Source of the DNA: DASYSL01 sp036003365
GTDB taxonomy: Bacteria; Eisenbacteria; RBG-16-71-46; DASYSL01
Length of the DNA: 64,000 bases
Assembly (NCBI GenBank): GCA_036003365.1
Contig: DASYSL010000086.1
Location: 1 to 64,000 of the forward strand
Direction: 5' to 3'
Of this stretch, positions 1 through 8,790 are shown in pieces. Made by a program: the position numbers and the translations under genes. Below the pieces are notes generated by a model. That model did not search any database and was not told where the DNA came from. It saw nothing but the letters and a program-made list of their open reading frames with translations. Position 1 is the stretch's first letter, and each line of letters begins with the position of its first letter.

Positions 1-1573
1 CGGACACGCGCAGGAGCGCGCGCTCCCAGCCCAGCCTATAGGCCACCTGCAAGCGCGGCGGCCCGGCACTCCTCCGCCACACGCGCGCCGACAGCGAAAG
101 CCCCGCGCGTGACGGCGGCACGAGCAGAGAATTGGGCGCGAGGGGCGTTCCGCCCTGGAGCGCGGACACGCCCCAGTTGCCGGCATCGGTGCCCATGGTT
201 TCGTCGTCGCGGCGCTCGAGGCTGTAGCCGGACGGCCCGCCGCCTTCGTAGGTCATCGCGTCCGAGACGCAGCCGCGCTCGTTGCTCACCACGACGCGAT
301 CCGCCGGGCGGCCGGGATTGCTCGCCGTGTTGTTGAGAATGGGCCAGGGCGCGCAGGCGAACACACGCGCGCGCGTGCCCGCGTGCGCGGCGAGAAAGGC
401 GTCGACATCCTCAGTGAGAATGGCCGCGCTGTCGGGCTCGAGCTCGGCAAACGTGCGCGGATCGAGATGCGCCGGTTTGCCCGTGGCATCGGCGAGACGG
501 AAGCGCGTGAGGTCGACCGACTCGCCGCGCGCGCGCACTTCGATCCACTCGGGATCGCCCGGCCGCGGGGCGTACATCACCTCGCTCACGACGAGCGGGC
601 CGACGCCGGCGCGCACGTAGCTCTCGAGCCGGTCATTGCCGGCTTCGCCATCGTCGTCGATGCGCGCGGCGAGCGCGACGCGATACGCCCCCGGAGCGTC
701 TGGTGCCCAAGAGAGCGCGACCGGCAGCGAGTCGCCGGCTTCGAGTCCGCCAAGCTGTGTGTCTTCGGCCACCAGGCTGTCGGCCGAAAGATCGCCGGCG
801 GGCGCCGGGGCGTCGCCGGGCCCATCGGGCGCGCGCGCCGACCAGAGCAGAACCTGCGCCTCGCCGGCCTGAAGGGGGCCCGCGCCGCGATTGATCAGAA
901 CGCCGCTCAGGCGCACGGGCTCGCCGGGCGCCACGATCGGTGGGTCGGCGGTGGCCGCACCGCCGCCCGCGCCGCCGCCCGTTCCGCTCGCCACGCCGCT
1001 TGCGACCAGCGCCACGTCGCGCTCGGGACGATTGGGCGCGCCGGGAGTCGGCGGCGACAAGGCGACGAAGTCGCTCGCATTGTCGTGTGTGTCGGCGCCA
1101 TCGGGCAGGCGCGCGAGCGAGTAGCCGGCGTCCACGTCGGGCGCGGGCGCGCCCTCGAAGTACTCGGCGAAGGTGAGGGCGCCATAGCCCACGGTCTGCG
1201 TGGGGCCGTCGGGCGCGATCAGGCGCACGGCGTCGGGCCCGTTCTCGAGGCCCAGCGTGATCACGCGATCGGGTGGCGGCCCAACGAGCGCTTCGCCGAG
1301 CACGAAGCGCGCGCGCGGCGGGATGACGTCAGCGGCGGTGCCTTGCCACAGCCCGCGCCAGCGCGCCGGGCCCGCGCCATCGCCGGCCTGGAGCCGGAAG
1401 CCGGCGAGCGACACCGTGGTGTCGGCCGGATTCCACAGCTCGATGAACTCATAGCCCGCGTCGGCGCCAGGATGGTCGTAATAGATTTCGTTCAACACCA
1501 CCGCCGCCGCGGGCGCGGAAGCGAGCGCGGCGAGCAGCGTGCACGCGAACAGCGTTCGAATGAGGAAAGACAA
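1..1573 (-). CDS. Secreted lamin-tail-domain (LTD) protein, 3' end cut by window edge
   Basis: The protein starts with a signal peptide (LSFLIRTLFACTLLAAL...ASAPAAA), so it is exported. Directly after it comes an LTD-type segment (VVLNEIYYDHPG, GYEFIELWNP) and a second one near residue 350 (LVVSEVMYAPRPGDPEWIE). Between them lies an Ala/Pro/Gly-rich Ig/CARDB-like stretch. I chose TTG at 1573 because GGGAG lies 7 bases upstream and the signal peptide starts right there. 524 codons are visible and no stop is reached before base 1. LTD proteins are usually surface or secreted proteins of unknown role, often with nuclease or adhesin partners. The family's usual C-terminal sorting domain would lie outside the window. 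It is well separated from the VWA gene upstream by a tandem repeat. Confidence 0.8.
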   Translation of the reverse strand, partial: MSFLIRTLFACTLLAALASAPAAAVVLNEIYYDHPGADAGYEFIELWNPADTTVSLAGFRLQAGDGAGPARWRGLWQGTAADVIPPRARFVLGEALVGPPPDRVITLGLENGPDAVRLIAPDGPTQTVGYGALTFAEYFEGAPAPDVDAGYSLARLPDGADTHDNASDFVALSPPTPGAPNRPERDVALVASGVASGTGGGAGGGAATADPPIVAPGEPVRLSGVLINRGAGPLQAGEAQVLLWSARAPDGPGDAPAPAGDLSADSLVAEDTQLGGLEAGDSLPVALSWAPDAPGAYRVALAARIDDDGEAGNDRLESYVRAGVGPLVVSEVMYAPRPGDPEWIEVRARGESVDLTRFRLADATGKPAHLDPRTFAELEPDSAAILTEDVDAFLAAHAGTRARVFACAPWPILNNTASNPGRPADRVVVSNERGCVSDAMTYEGGGPSGYSLERRDDETMGTDAGNWGVSALQGGTPLAPNSLLVPPSRAGLSLSARVWRRSAGPPRLQVAYRLGWERALLRVS

Positions 1574-1614
1574 GAAACGGCTCCCACGGGGGCGATGCGT
1601 GGGGGGCTCGAGGG

Positions 1615-1688
1615 GCTGGTGCAGCTCGGAGGGCTTGGTGCAGCTCGGAGGGCTTGGCGCAGCTCGGGGGCTTGGTGCACCTCGGAGG
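1615..1688. repeat. Imperfect 18-19 bp tandem repeat, four units
   Basis: Four head-to-tail copies of a unit like GCTTGGTGCAGCTCGGAGG start at 1615, 1633, 1652 and 1671, with 1-2 changes per unit and lengths of 18 or 19. The repeat sits in the gap between the VWA gene (ends 1732) and the LTD gene (starts 1573), in what would be the LTD gene's leader. It is not part of either coding frame. Confidence 0.85.
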
Positions 1689-1731
1689 CGCTCGGGCGGT
1701 CTTGGGCCGACTTGCGCCGAGAGGAGCTAAT

Positions 1732-3933
1732 TCAAGGTAACCCTCTCTTGCGCCGCAGGAACCACTCGCCCGAGAGCAGCCCGACCGCGACCAGATAGAA
1801 CAACGGGCTCTCCCACAAGCGATGCTCGCGCACCTTGCCGGAGGTCGCGGCACTCGAGGCGATCTTGCCACTCAAGGAAGGAATGCGATCCGGCGCGCCA
1901 GATGCGCCGCCGCTCACCTGCGCCATGCGCTCGAGCGTGCGCGCGTCCGACTCGGAGGCGAGATACTCGGGACTCCAATCGTCGACCACGAACTCCGAGG
2001 TCGCGCTCGAGCGCGCCCCGCCGGGGCCGGCGGAGGTGGCACGCAGGCGATAGCGCCCCGGTGGCAGCGATTCCCAGCGGCCGCCGTACGTGCCGCCGCC
2101 TTGGTTGTGCAAGCGAATCGGCCCCGGCAGCGAGCCCGAGCCCGCTGCACCCGCAGCACCCGGCGCCGATGACTTTGCCGCGCCCGGCAGATCCGACTCG
2201 CGTTCCAGAGACGCCGTCACGTTCGCGCCATCGACCGGCTGGAAGCGCGCATCTTGTAAGGACGCGCTGACCTCGATCGGCTCGCCGCGCGACACCAGCG
2301 GGCGATCGGCCGCCACCCGCAAGGGCTCCTGTTGCGTGGGCTCCGACAAGAGCCGGAGCGCGTTCCCCCACATGCGATCGAAGCGCGCCGCCGCTTCCTG
2401 ATCGGCGGCCGAGAAGCCCCAGCGCCACAAGCCGCTGCCGTTCAGGAACAGCACGTGGCCGCGCCCGACGCGCCGCGTCCACAACAAAGGCACGCGCCCG
2501 TTGGCCGCCGTGAGCGCCACCTGGTCGCCGGGCCGCGGATTCACGGGCGACACGCCGGTCAGAGGCGGCGCTCCGGCGAAGAAGCGCCGCACGAGATCGG
2601 GATCCTCCTCGACGCGAATCAAGTCGTGCAGATTTCCCGCAGGCGCGTCGGCCTGAAAGTCGGCCGCCGAGGAGCCGACGTCGAGCCCCACCTCGCGCGC
2701 GAGCGCGCTGCCGCGCAATGCCGCCAGCGCCGATCCGCCCGCGCCATCGCCGCCCCACAGCACGAGTCCCCCGCCATTGCGCACGTATTCGGCGAGCTTG
2801 GCGCCCAAAGGCCCCGCGGCGTCGGACGACGACAATCCTTGCGCGACCACGACGGCGTAGCGCGAGAGCGCCGCCCCCGCCGGAGGTGCGGCGCGCGACG
2901 GAACCGAAGGCATCGGCGCCCACCCACCAGGACGGATCTGCGCGTGCTCGGCCGCCCACGAGGAATCGGCGTCGACGGCGCGCTTGAGCCACGTCCAATC
3001 CCAGTTGGGCCCGGGCACGAGCACCAGCACGCGCTGGCGATCCGGAGTCACCGTCTGCACCGCGGCGCGGCGGTTGTCGGCGTTCATGGTCTCGCCCGGG
3101 CCGCCGTCGAGCTGCACGCGATAGAACGCGAGCCCCGGCCGACGCGGCGTGAGCGTCATCTCCTCGACCGTCTCCTCGCCGTTGGGCGGCAGAACGACGT
3201 CCTTCTGCGCCATCACCTCGGCGCCTTCGCTGACGGTGACGTGGGCGCGCCGCGAACCCGAACCCTGATTGCGCAAGCGCACCGCGATGGGCGTGGGCTG
3301 GCCGGCGCGCGCCGTGGGATTGACCATCACTTCTTCGATGGATGCGTTCCAGCCGCGCGGACCTTCGACCACCACCGTGGACACGGGGCGCCCCAGCTCG
3401 CGCGCCGCCTGCACGGGATCGCGTCCGCGGTTGGCCGCACCGTCGCTCACCACCACCACGCCGGCGAGTCCCTCGCGCCCCGAGAGCGAAGCGATGGCGT
3501 CGCCGAGCGCAGTCGAGGCGCGATCGAGCCGGCCGGCCGAATCGCTCTCGGCCGGGCGCGCCTCGGAGGCGAACACATAGCGGCGTACGCGATAGCGCTG
3601 GCCGAGGCGCCGCGCCACGTCATCGGCGGCGCGGTGCGCGATGTCGGTGCGCGTGCGCTTGGCCTGCGCGGACGGCAAGTCCATGGAGAGCGAACGATCC
3701 TCGAGCACCACGACTTCGCGGCCGCCGCCCGGCTCGGGCGAGGAGAAGATGGGGCGGGCCAGCAAGAAGACCAGGGCAGCGAGAGGCACGGCACGCAAGA
3801 GCAAGAGCAGCCGCCGCGTCCGAGGCGCCAGAGGCGGCAGGAGAAAGCGGTAGGCCCACACCGCGAGCGCGACCGCGGCGAAGAGCAGCGGCAGCGTCCA
3901 CCAGAGGTCGCCGGGGGTTACCGAGAATCGCAC
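1732..3933 (-). CDS. Membrane-anchored VWA-domain protein (BatA-like) with glutamine-amidotransferase-like fold region
   Basis: 733 residues. Two hydrophobic segments open the protein (about 12-33 and 43-63), as in the aerotolerance/BatA family. A von Willebrand A domain follows with a MIDAS-type DxSxS motif (D79, S81, S83 in LEDRSLSMD) and a conserved VVVSDGAANRG strand. The middle (about 200-280) looks like CARDB/Ig. The region near 360-520 carries the Gly-rich and Trp-rich pattern (AEYVRNGGGLVLWGGD) of class-I GATase-like domains found in such proteins. A C-terminal membrane helix (LFYLVAVGLLSGEWFL) ends in basic residues. The start is GTG. In related bacteria these proteins sit with MoxR ATPases, but none is in this window, so partner and role are open. 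Confidence 0.85.
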   Translation of the reverse strand: MRFSVTPGDLWWTLPLLFAAVALAVWAYRFLLPPLAPRTRRLLLLLRAVPLAALVFLLARPIFSSPEPGGGREVVVLEDRSLSMDLPSAQAKRTRTDIAHRAADDVARRLGQRYRVRRYVFASEARPAESDSAGRLDRASTALGDAIASLSGREGLAGVVVVSDGAANRGRDPVQAARELGRPVSTVVVEGPRGWNASIEEVMVNPTARAGQPTPIAVRLRNQGSGSRRAHVTVSEGAEVMAQKDVVLPPNGEETVEEMTLTPRRPGLAFYRVQLDGGPGETMNADNRRAAVQTVTPDRQRVLVLVPGPNWDWTWLKRAVDADSSWAAEHAQIRPGGWAPMPSVPSRAAPPAGAALSRYAVVVAQGLSSSDAAGPLGAKLAEYVRNGGGLVLWGGDGAGGSALAALRGSALAREVGLDVGSSAADFQADAPAGNLHDLIRVEEDPDLVRRFFAGAPPLTGVSPVNPRPGDQVALTAANGRVPLLWTRRVGRGHVLFLNGSGLWRWGFSAADQEAAARFDRMWGNALRLLSEPTQQEPLRVAADRPLVSRGEPIEVSASLQDARFQPVDGANVTASLERESDLPGAAKSSAPGAAGAAGSGSLPGPIRLHNQGGGTYGGRWESLPPGRYRLRATSAGPGGARSSATSEFVVDDWSPEYLASESDARTLERMAQVSGGASGAPDRIPSLSGKIASSAATSGKVREHRLWESPLFYLVAVGLLSGEWFLRRKRGLP

Positions 3934-4007
3934 GCGAGCTCGTTCGAGGGGGGCGGGTGAAAGGTGAGCGACTCGAAAGCGAGTCTAGGCGCGAGCGGCG
4001 ACGAAAT

Positions 4008-5150
4008 TCAAGAATGCAGTGCTGGACGATTCCATGACAAGAAATCGATGGGCACGCGCGCCCGGCCGTCGAGCGCGAGGTCGGCCAGCACCTCCCCGAG
4101 CGCGCTGGTGAACTTGAAGCCGTGCCCCGAAAGGCCGGCCGCGAACACGACCCGCGCGTGCTCGGGATGGGCGCCGATGAGGAAGTGATCGTCGGGGCTC
4201 ATCGGGTAGAAGCAGACGGCATGCGTCAGCAGGCGCGTGCCGACGCCAGGCAGATAGCTCTGCGCGAAGCTCTCGACGCGCGCGCGTTCTTCACGATCCT
4301 CGTGACGATCGTCGCCGCGCGGCGCGGGCACGAGGCGGCCGCCCGTGTGCTCGGCCACCTTGATGCCCGACCCGCCCACGGCCGGCGTGCCGTAGAAGAC
4401 GCCCTCCTCCGGCAATTCATAGAGGAAGACAGGGCAGCCGTTCTCGGCGTGGTGCTCGGGCCTGGGCGCGTCGAACCACCACATGGTCTTGCGCACCGTC
4501 GTGAAGCGCACGCCGAGATCGGCGAGCAACGTGCTCGCCCAGGCGCCGGGCGCGAGCACGAGCTTGTCGGCGGCGTAGGTGCCACGATCGGTCGTGACCT
4601 CGACGGCTCCGGATGTGGCCCGCCAGCCCGTCACCTCTTCGCCGGTGCGCAGCGTGGCGCCGACACGCTCGGCGCCTTGTGCGTGGGCGATCACGCAATC
4701 CTCCACGTCGAGGAATCCGCCGCTCGGCTCGTATACGACGTCCAAGCCTTCGGGCACGCGCAGGCCGGGAAAGCGACGCATGGCGTCCGCGCCCGCCATC
4801 TGCTCGACCGCGAGCTTGTGGATGAAGGCGCTGGCGAGCACGCCCGGGACCACCTCGCCGTCGGGCGCGCCGATCTCGACCAGGCCCGTCTGATGAAGGA
4901 GATTCTTGCCGCTTTCGCTCTCGAGCTCGTTCCACAATTGATAGGCGCGGCGCAGGAGCGGCACGTAATCGGGATGCTCGAAATACGCCATGCGGATGAC
5001 GCGCGTCTTGCCGTGCGAGCTGCCGAGATCGTGTCCGGGCGGAGAGCGGTCGAGGCCGAGCACGCGCGCGCCGCGGCGGCTCAAGTGATAGGCGGCCGCG
5101 CTGCCGGCGCCGCCGCTCGCGCCGACGACGATGACGTCGTAGTGGGCCAT
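4008..5150 (-). CDS. Monomeric sarcosine oxidase / N-methyl-amino-acid oxidase family FAD enzyme
   Basis: 380 residues, the usual length of the MSOX/SolA family, which oxidises N-methylated amino acids to formaldehyde, amine and hydrogen peroxide. The N-terminal dinucleotide-binding motif is present (VIVVGASGGAGSAAAYHL), followed by SSHGKTRVIRMAYFEHPDYVPL as in MSOX. Near residue 320 the AVCFYPMSPDDHFLIG segment holds the Cys that carries covalent FAD in this family. AAGLSGHGFKFTSALGEVLA closes the FAD site. The gene lies 10 bases after the DUF4388 gene and is probably co-transcribed with it. The exact substrate (sarcosine, N-methyltryptophan, pipecolate) cannot be told from sequence. Confidence 0.88.
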   Translation of the reverse strand: MAHYDVIVVGASGGAGSAAAYHLSRRGARVLGLDRSPPGHDLGSSHGKTRVIRMAYFEHPDYVPLLRRAYQLWNELESESGKNLLHQTGLVEIGAPDGEVVPGVLASAFIHKLAVEQMAGADAMRRFPGLRVPEGLDVVYEPSGGFLDVEDCVIAHAQGAERVGATLRTGEEVTGWRATSGAVEVTTDRGTYAADKLVLAPGAWASTLLADLGVRFTTVRKTMWWFDAPRPEHHAENGCPVFLYELPEEGVFYGTPAVGGSGIKVAEHTGGRLVPAPRGDDRHEDREERARVESFAQSYLPGVGTRLLTHAVCFYPMSPDDHFLIGAHPEHARVVFAAGLSGHGFKFTSALGEVLADLALDGRARVPIDFLSWNRPALHS

Positions 5151-5160
5151 GTTGGCTCTG

Positions 5161-5730
5161 CTAGAGGATCGGAGTCGGGCCGGCCGGGCTGCGTCCGACC
5201 AGCTCTTCGAGGCGCACGTCGGGGCGCACGAGATCGGCCGGCTCGGCGATCAGGTCGGGAAGTCCGGAGCCCTCGCTCCAGAAGCTGAAACGCCCGTCAT
5301 CCCAGGCGAGAACCGGGAGGGCCAGGCGCACCACTGCGTCCTCGAGGGCGCGGCGCAGGACGTCGATCGAAACCTGGCGCGTCTCGAGGAGAAGCTGCCC
5401 GAGCCGCTGCGGCACGCGGCCGCTGCGCTTGGCCAGGCTCTGGCGCTTGAGGCCGTCGATGACCGCTTCGATCGAGACCCCGTACTGCTTGACGAGCAGC
5501 TCGCCCAGATAAGTGCACGTGGCACTCGTCTGCGCGCCGATCAGGCAGCCGCGGCGCACGGTCAACTCGACGCGCTCTTCTCTTTGCGAGTCCAAGGCGC
5601 GCACGAATTCGAGACGGCCGGAGAGCCCGAGCGTGCTGAGGAGCGTGTAGATGTCCGCCGGCGGGCAGGTTGCGAGGTCGCCTTCCAGGGCGGGAAGCTC
5701 CGGGGCCGAAACGAGGTGCGGAAATGCCAT
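5161..5730 (-). CDS. DUF4388 domain protein
   Basis: 189 residues. The N-terminal half matches the DUF4388/PATAN-like pattern (LEGDLATCPPADIYTLLSTLGLSGRLEF). It is followed by a helical half (YLGELLVKQYGVSIEAVIDGLKRQ) resembling the winged segments that accompany DUF4388. These proteins are common in Myxococcota, Eisenbacteria and relatives and are tied to gliding or two-component signalling, but the function is not established. I took ATG 5730 because homology begins there; the frame stays open further upstream without similarity. No good ribosome-binding site is visible. The flavoenzyme gene follows after 10 bases. Confidence 0.75.
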   Translation of the reverse strand: MAFPHLVSAPELPALEGDLATCPPADIYTLLSTLGLSGRLEFVRALDSQREERVELTVRRGCLIGAQTSATCTYLGELLVKQYGVSIEAVIDGLKRQSLAKRSGRVPQRLGQLLLETRQVSIDVLRRALEDAVVRLALPVLAWDDGRFSFWSEGSGLPDLIAEPADLVRPDVRLEELVGRSPAGPTPIL

Positions 5731-5810
5731 GCTGAAGAGCCTACACCCGCAAGCCCAGGACGCAATCGAGAAACCGTTTACAGGAAAGCCCTGATTGAGT
5801 TTAAGCCACT

Positions 5811-6713
5811 CTAACCGCCGAAGCGCACACCCCGAATCACCTTCTCGTAGGCCTCTTCGACATGCTTCCAGTTGTGCCAGCCGAGGACGGCGCCATGGAG
5901 AACGCCGGCGGCCAGGAGGACCACCACGGCGTCGTGCGCGAGCGGCGTGAGCACGGGGCCGAAGCGCCCGGCGCCATACGCCGGGCCGAGCAGCAGAAAA
6001 CCAACGATCGTGCCCAAGATGAGGCCGCTGATCTTGCCCGGGAGCGTCGAGTTGATGCGCACCGGTCCGTGCGTGACATAGAGGAACACGCCGCCCGCGA
6101 GGAAACCGCCATAGCGCAGCACTGCGAGTGCGGCGGCGAGCGAGGAGACCAAGCCTGCCGCGCGCATGGAGAGGAAGAGCGCCAAGGCGAAGATGATGTC
6201 GGTGATGGGATCGAGCACGGCGCCGAGTCCCGTCTCCTGGCGCATGGAGCGCGCCGCCCAGCCGTCGAGCACGTCGCTCGCCATGGCAGCGATGAAGATC
6301 CAGAAGGCGGCGCGCGGATGGCCGTCGAGGAGCGTGAGACAGAACGCGGGCACACTCGCCAGCCGGGCCACGGTCAGCGCCGTGGCGAGGTTGATCGCCG
6401 AAAGCGAATAGCCTTCGCGCGTGCGCAGGAGGCCGACGTGCAGCACCAGGCTGGCGGTGAGAGGGGCGAGCCACAGGCCGGTCCACACGAGCACGTGCCG
6501 CGCCGTGCCCACCGCGCCCATGCCGAGCAACACACAGCCCGCGAACGTGAGCGCGAAGAGGATGAGGCCGAGCACCAGGATCGAGCGCGCCGCACCGGGA
6601 TTGGCCGAGACGTCCTTGCGGCCGCGCAGCCAGGTGCGCGAGGCATAACGGACCCAGGCGGCGAGCGAGTACTTCTGCTCTCTCAGATCCTGCAGGTAAG
6701 TCTCGATGAACAC
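5811..6713 (-). CDS. CDP-alcohol phosphatidyltransferase family membrane enzyme
   Basis: 300 residues with about seven hydrophobic helices. The complete family signature DG(x2)AR(x8)G(x3)D(x3)D is present (DVLDGWAARSMRQE.. then GAVLDPITD), with the metal-binding Asp residues intact. The enzyme should join a CDP-activated lipid to an alcohol at the inner membrane; phosphatidylglycerophosphate-synthase or cardiolipin-like activity are options. GTG 6713 is preferred because AAGGAG lies 7 bases upstream. A TTG 12 codons further out lacks such a site. The long N-terminal stretch before the catalytic core (about 130 residues with extra helices) is unusual for PgsA. A second family member sits at 45.2-45.9 kb. 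Confidence 0.85.
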   Translation of the reverse strand: MFIETYLQDLREQKYSLAAWVRYASRTWLRGRKDVSANPGAARSILVLGLILFALTFAGCVLLGMGAVGTARHVLVWTGLWLAPLTASLVLHVGLLRTREGYSLSAINLATALTVARLASVPAFCLTLLDGHPRAAFWIFIAAMASDVLDGWAARSMRQETGLGAVLDPITDIIFALALFLSMRAAGLVSSLAAALAVLRYGGFLAGGVFLYVTHGPVRINSTLPGKISGLILGTIVGFLLLGPAYGAGRFGPVLTPLAHDAVVVLLAAGVLHGAVLGWHNWKHVEEAYEKVIRGVRFGG

Positions 6714-6882
6714 CCGGCGGCTCCTTGGGCGCGTGGCGAATCGGCGCAAGACAATGCGATGGTTCGATCGTGCGGATCAATGGTAACACGCGCCAAGAAT
6801 TTTCTGTCATCGGCGGGTGCGATGCTGTCAATGGAAGAGAACCTTCGATGGTCTCCGGTTCGCCCCCGCGAACGGCATTCCC

Positions 6883-8019
6883 GTGGATCGTTATGATCTG
6901 ACCCATCTGACCGACGACGCCGTCGATCTCGAGTGGGACCGCTCGGTCGACAACGATCGCTCGTCGACCGCAGACATGCTCGCCAGGCTGGCCGAATACG
7001 ATGCGCGCCAACTCTACCGTCGGGCCGGCTATCCATCGATGTATGCGTATTGCGTGGGCGCCAAGAATTTCTGCGAGAATTCAGCGCGCAAACGAATCCA
7101 TGCAGCTCGGACAGCTCGCCGGTTTCCTGCACTCTTTGTAGCCCTGGCTGAGGGGAGGCTTCATCTCAGGGCAGTGGTGATGCTCGCTCCCCATCTCCAT
7201 TCGGAGAACTTCGACGAACTGGTGCGGGCGTGTTCGAATCGGACGGCTGCCCAGATCGAGGAGATCCTGAACGGGCGTTTCGTGCGATTGGAGACCTTGA
7301 AGGAAGGAACGCGCCAGGAGTCCGCTGGCGGCGTCCCGAACGCGGAAGTCGAAAACGGCACTCCGGGCGCGTTAGGCGACTTGCCCCTTATCGACCCTTC
7401 ACGCGCCCTGGGGCGCGTTGAGGAAGGGGCAGGAATTAGCCTTCAGGCCTCTCCGCAGCCCACATCTCCCCCGCGGGCATCCAGTCAAGCGCCACGCCCG
7501 GAGCCTTCCTTCTCTGTCGTGCTCGAGAAGAGCGCGCAGGAACTGCTCGAATATGCTCGCGCCCTCCTGAGCCATCGGATGCCGCTGGCGAGCGCCTCTC
7601 AAGTGATCGAGCGCGCGCTGCAAGAGCTCGTCGCCCGAGAAGAGAAGAGGAAGTTCGCCGCTACGGATCGCCCCAAGGCCCTGCGCGCGAGCCGAAGCGC
7701 GCGCCATATCCCCGCATACGTAAAGCGCGCCGTGTGGAAGCGCGATGGCGGGAGGTGCACAGCCGTCGGATCCGATGGCCATCCGTGCCATTCACGCGAA
7801 TTCCTGGAATACGACCACGTTCAGCCCGTAGCTCGCGGCGGTAAAGCCACCGTGGCGACCGTGCGGTTGCGATGTCGGGCGCACAACCAATATGAGGCGG
7901 AGCAGGCGTTCGGCGCTGATTTCATGAAGCGCAAACGTGAGCAGCGGCAATCGGGAGGAGACCATCGGCGGCCTTCCTCTGCCTCCCCAGCACCTGAGCC
8001 CAAGCACGCCCCCGGCTAG
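6883..8019 (+). CDS. HNH endonuclease family protein
   Basis: About 378 residues. The N-terminal part (TADMLARLAEYDARQLYRRAGYPSMYAYC, then ALAEGRLHLRAVVMLAPHL) is a helical domain seen in a common lineage-specific HNH family. A low-complexity linker follows. The C-terminal HNH domain has the pattern C..C..EYDHVQPVARGGKATV.. with RLRCRAHNQYEAEQAF, giving the DH pair and the later His/Asn. Such proteins are often present in many copies per genome and may be mobile or defence-related, but the role here is unproven. The start is uncertain: GTG 6883 fits homology and GTG 6817 is also in frame; neither has a good ribosome-binding site. It is the only gene of its type in the window. Confidence 0.8.
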   Translation: MDRYDLTHLTDDAVDLEWDRSVDNDRSSTADMLARLAEYDARQLYRRAGYPSMYAYCVGAKNFCENSARKRIHAARTARRFPALFVALAEGRLHLRAVVMLAPHLHSENFDELVRACSNRTAAQIEEILNGRFVRLETLKEGTRQESAGGVPNAEVENGTPGALGDLPLIDPSRALGRVEEGAGISLQASPQPTSPPRASSQAPRPEPSFSVVLEKSAQELLEYARALLSHRMPLASASQVIERALQELVAREEKRKFAATDRPKALRASRSARHIPAYVKRAVWKRDGGRCTAVGSDGHPCHSREFLEYDHVQPVARGGKATVATVRLRCRAHNQYEAEQAFGADFMKRKREQRQSGGDHRRPSSASPAPEPKHAPG

Positions 8020-8079
8020 GAGGCAGCGCGCATGACAAACGATTAGACTCCCCCGCCGGACCCCATCAAGGAGGGCACG

Positions 8080-8724
8080 GTGGCGGGTTGGCTACGGCAG
8101 GATTGGCTACAGGCGGATTGGCTGTGGGCGATCGGCGGATTCGCGGTCGGGGCGTTTTTGTTCGGGCTTCGGCGGCGCAAGGGCGAAGCACGCTCGGGCG
8201 GCGGGCCGGGCGCGGGCACGCTCGAGGAGCGGATCCATGCGTTGGGTCAGCGGCAGCGCGCGGTGCTCGAGCGGCTCTTGCGCCATGATCGCGCGCTGCG
8301 CGACCCGAACGAGAGCTTCGACGAGAAGCTGACGTTCGGCCAGCGCGCCGCGGATCGCATTGCCACGTGGGGCGGGAGCTGGACATTCATCCTGCTCTTT
8401 TTGGCGTTCTTGAGCGCGTGGATCGCGTTCAACGCCAGGAGCGCGGGGCGCTTCGATCCGTTTCCGTTCATCCTGCTGAACCTGATCCTGTCGTGCCTCG
8501 CGGCATTGCAGGCGCCGCTGATCATGATGAGTCAGAACCGCCTGTCGGCAAAGGACCGGCACGACGCGCACCTCGATTACGAAACCAACGTGCACGCCGA
8601 GCTGGAGATCCAGGCGCTCCAGAGCAAGGTGGATCTCCTGCAAGATCAGCAGTGGGTCGAGCTCATGCGCCTGCAGGAGCGTCAGATCGAGCTCTTGGAG
8701 CGAATCGTGACGGCGGAGCGCTAG
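8080..8724 (+). CDS. DUF1003 membrane protein
   Basis: 214 residues. An N-terminal hydrophobic segment (WLWAIGGFAVGAFLFGL) precedes a charged region. The DUF1003 core follows: RAADRIATWGGSWTFILLFLAFLSAWIAFN, then FDPFPFILLNLILSCLAALQAPLIMMSQNR, the characteristic two-helix hairpin. The C-terminus is a charged coiled coil (ELEIQALQSKVDLLQ.. to the end). GTG 8080 is supported by AAGGAGGG just upstream. DUF1003 proteins are small inner-membrane proteins of unknown function; the fold does not point to a reaction. The gene is convergent with ppdK, and a short tandem repeat fills the gap. Confidence 0.9.
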   Translation: MAGWLRQDWLQADWLWAIGGFAVGAFLFGLRRRKGEARSGGGPGAGTLEERIHALGQRQRAVLERLLRHDRALRDPNESFDEKLTFGQRAADRIATWGGSWTFILLFLAFLSAWIAFNARSAGRFDPFPFILLNLILSCLAALQAPLIMMSQNRLSAKDRHDAHLDYETNVHAELEIQALQSKVDLLQDQQWVELMRLQERQIELLERIVTAER

Positions 8725-8740
8725 CCGGGCGACGCTCGAT

Positions 8741-8790
8741 CGTCGCCTTGCGTCGCCTTGCGTCGCCTTACATCGCTTTGCGCCGCTCTA
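8741..8790. repeat. 10-bp tandem repeat, five units
   Basis: CGTCGCCTTG is repeated at 8741 and 8751. Three decaying copies follow at 8761 (CGTCGCCTTA), 8771 (CATCGCTTTG) and 8781 (CGCCGCTCTA). It lies between the convergent DUF1003 and ppdK genes, and the last unit overlaps the ppdK stop codon. No function is evident. Confidence 0.85.

Noticed and set aside
1615..1688. CRISPR-like array
   Set aside because: Units are contiguous with no spacers, are only 18-19 bases long, and no cas gene is present. The same applies to the arrays at 8741 and 11891.
5731..7011. Reading the DUF4388 protein as a 616-residue fusion extending upstream
   Set aside because: The extension is out of frame with, and fully overlaps, the CDP-alcohol phosphatidyltransferase, and has no homology. 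The domain starts at ATG 5730.
6883..8019. HNH gene as part of a defence island or prophage
   Set aside because: It stands alone between housekeeping-type genes with no restriction, toxin, integrase or phage genes beside it.
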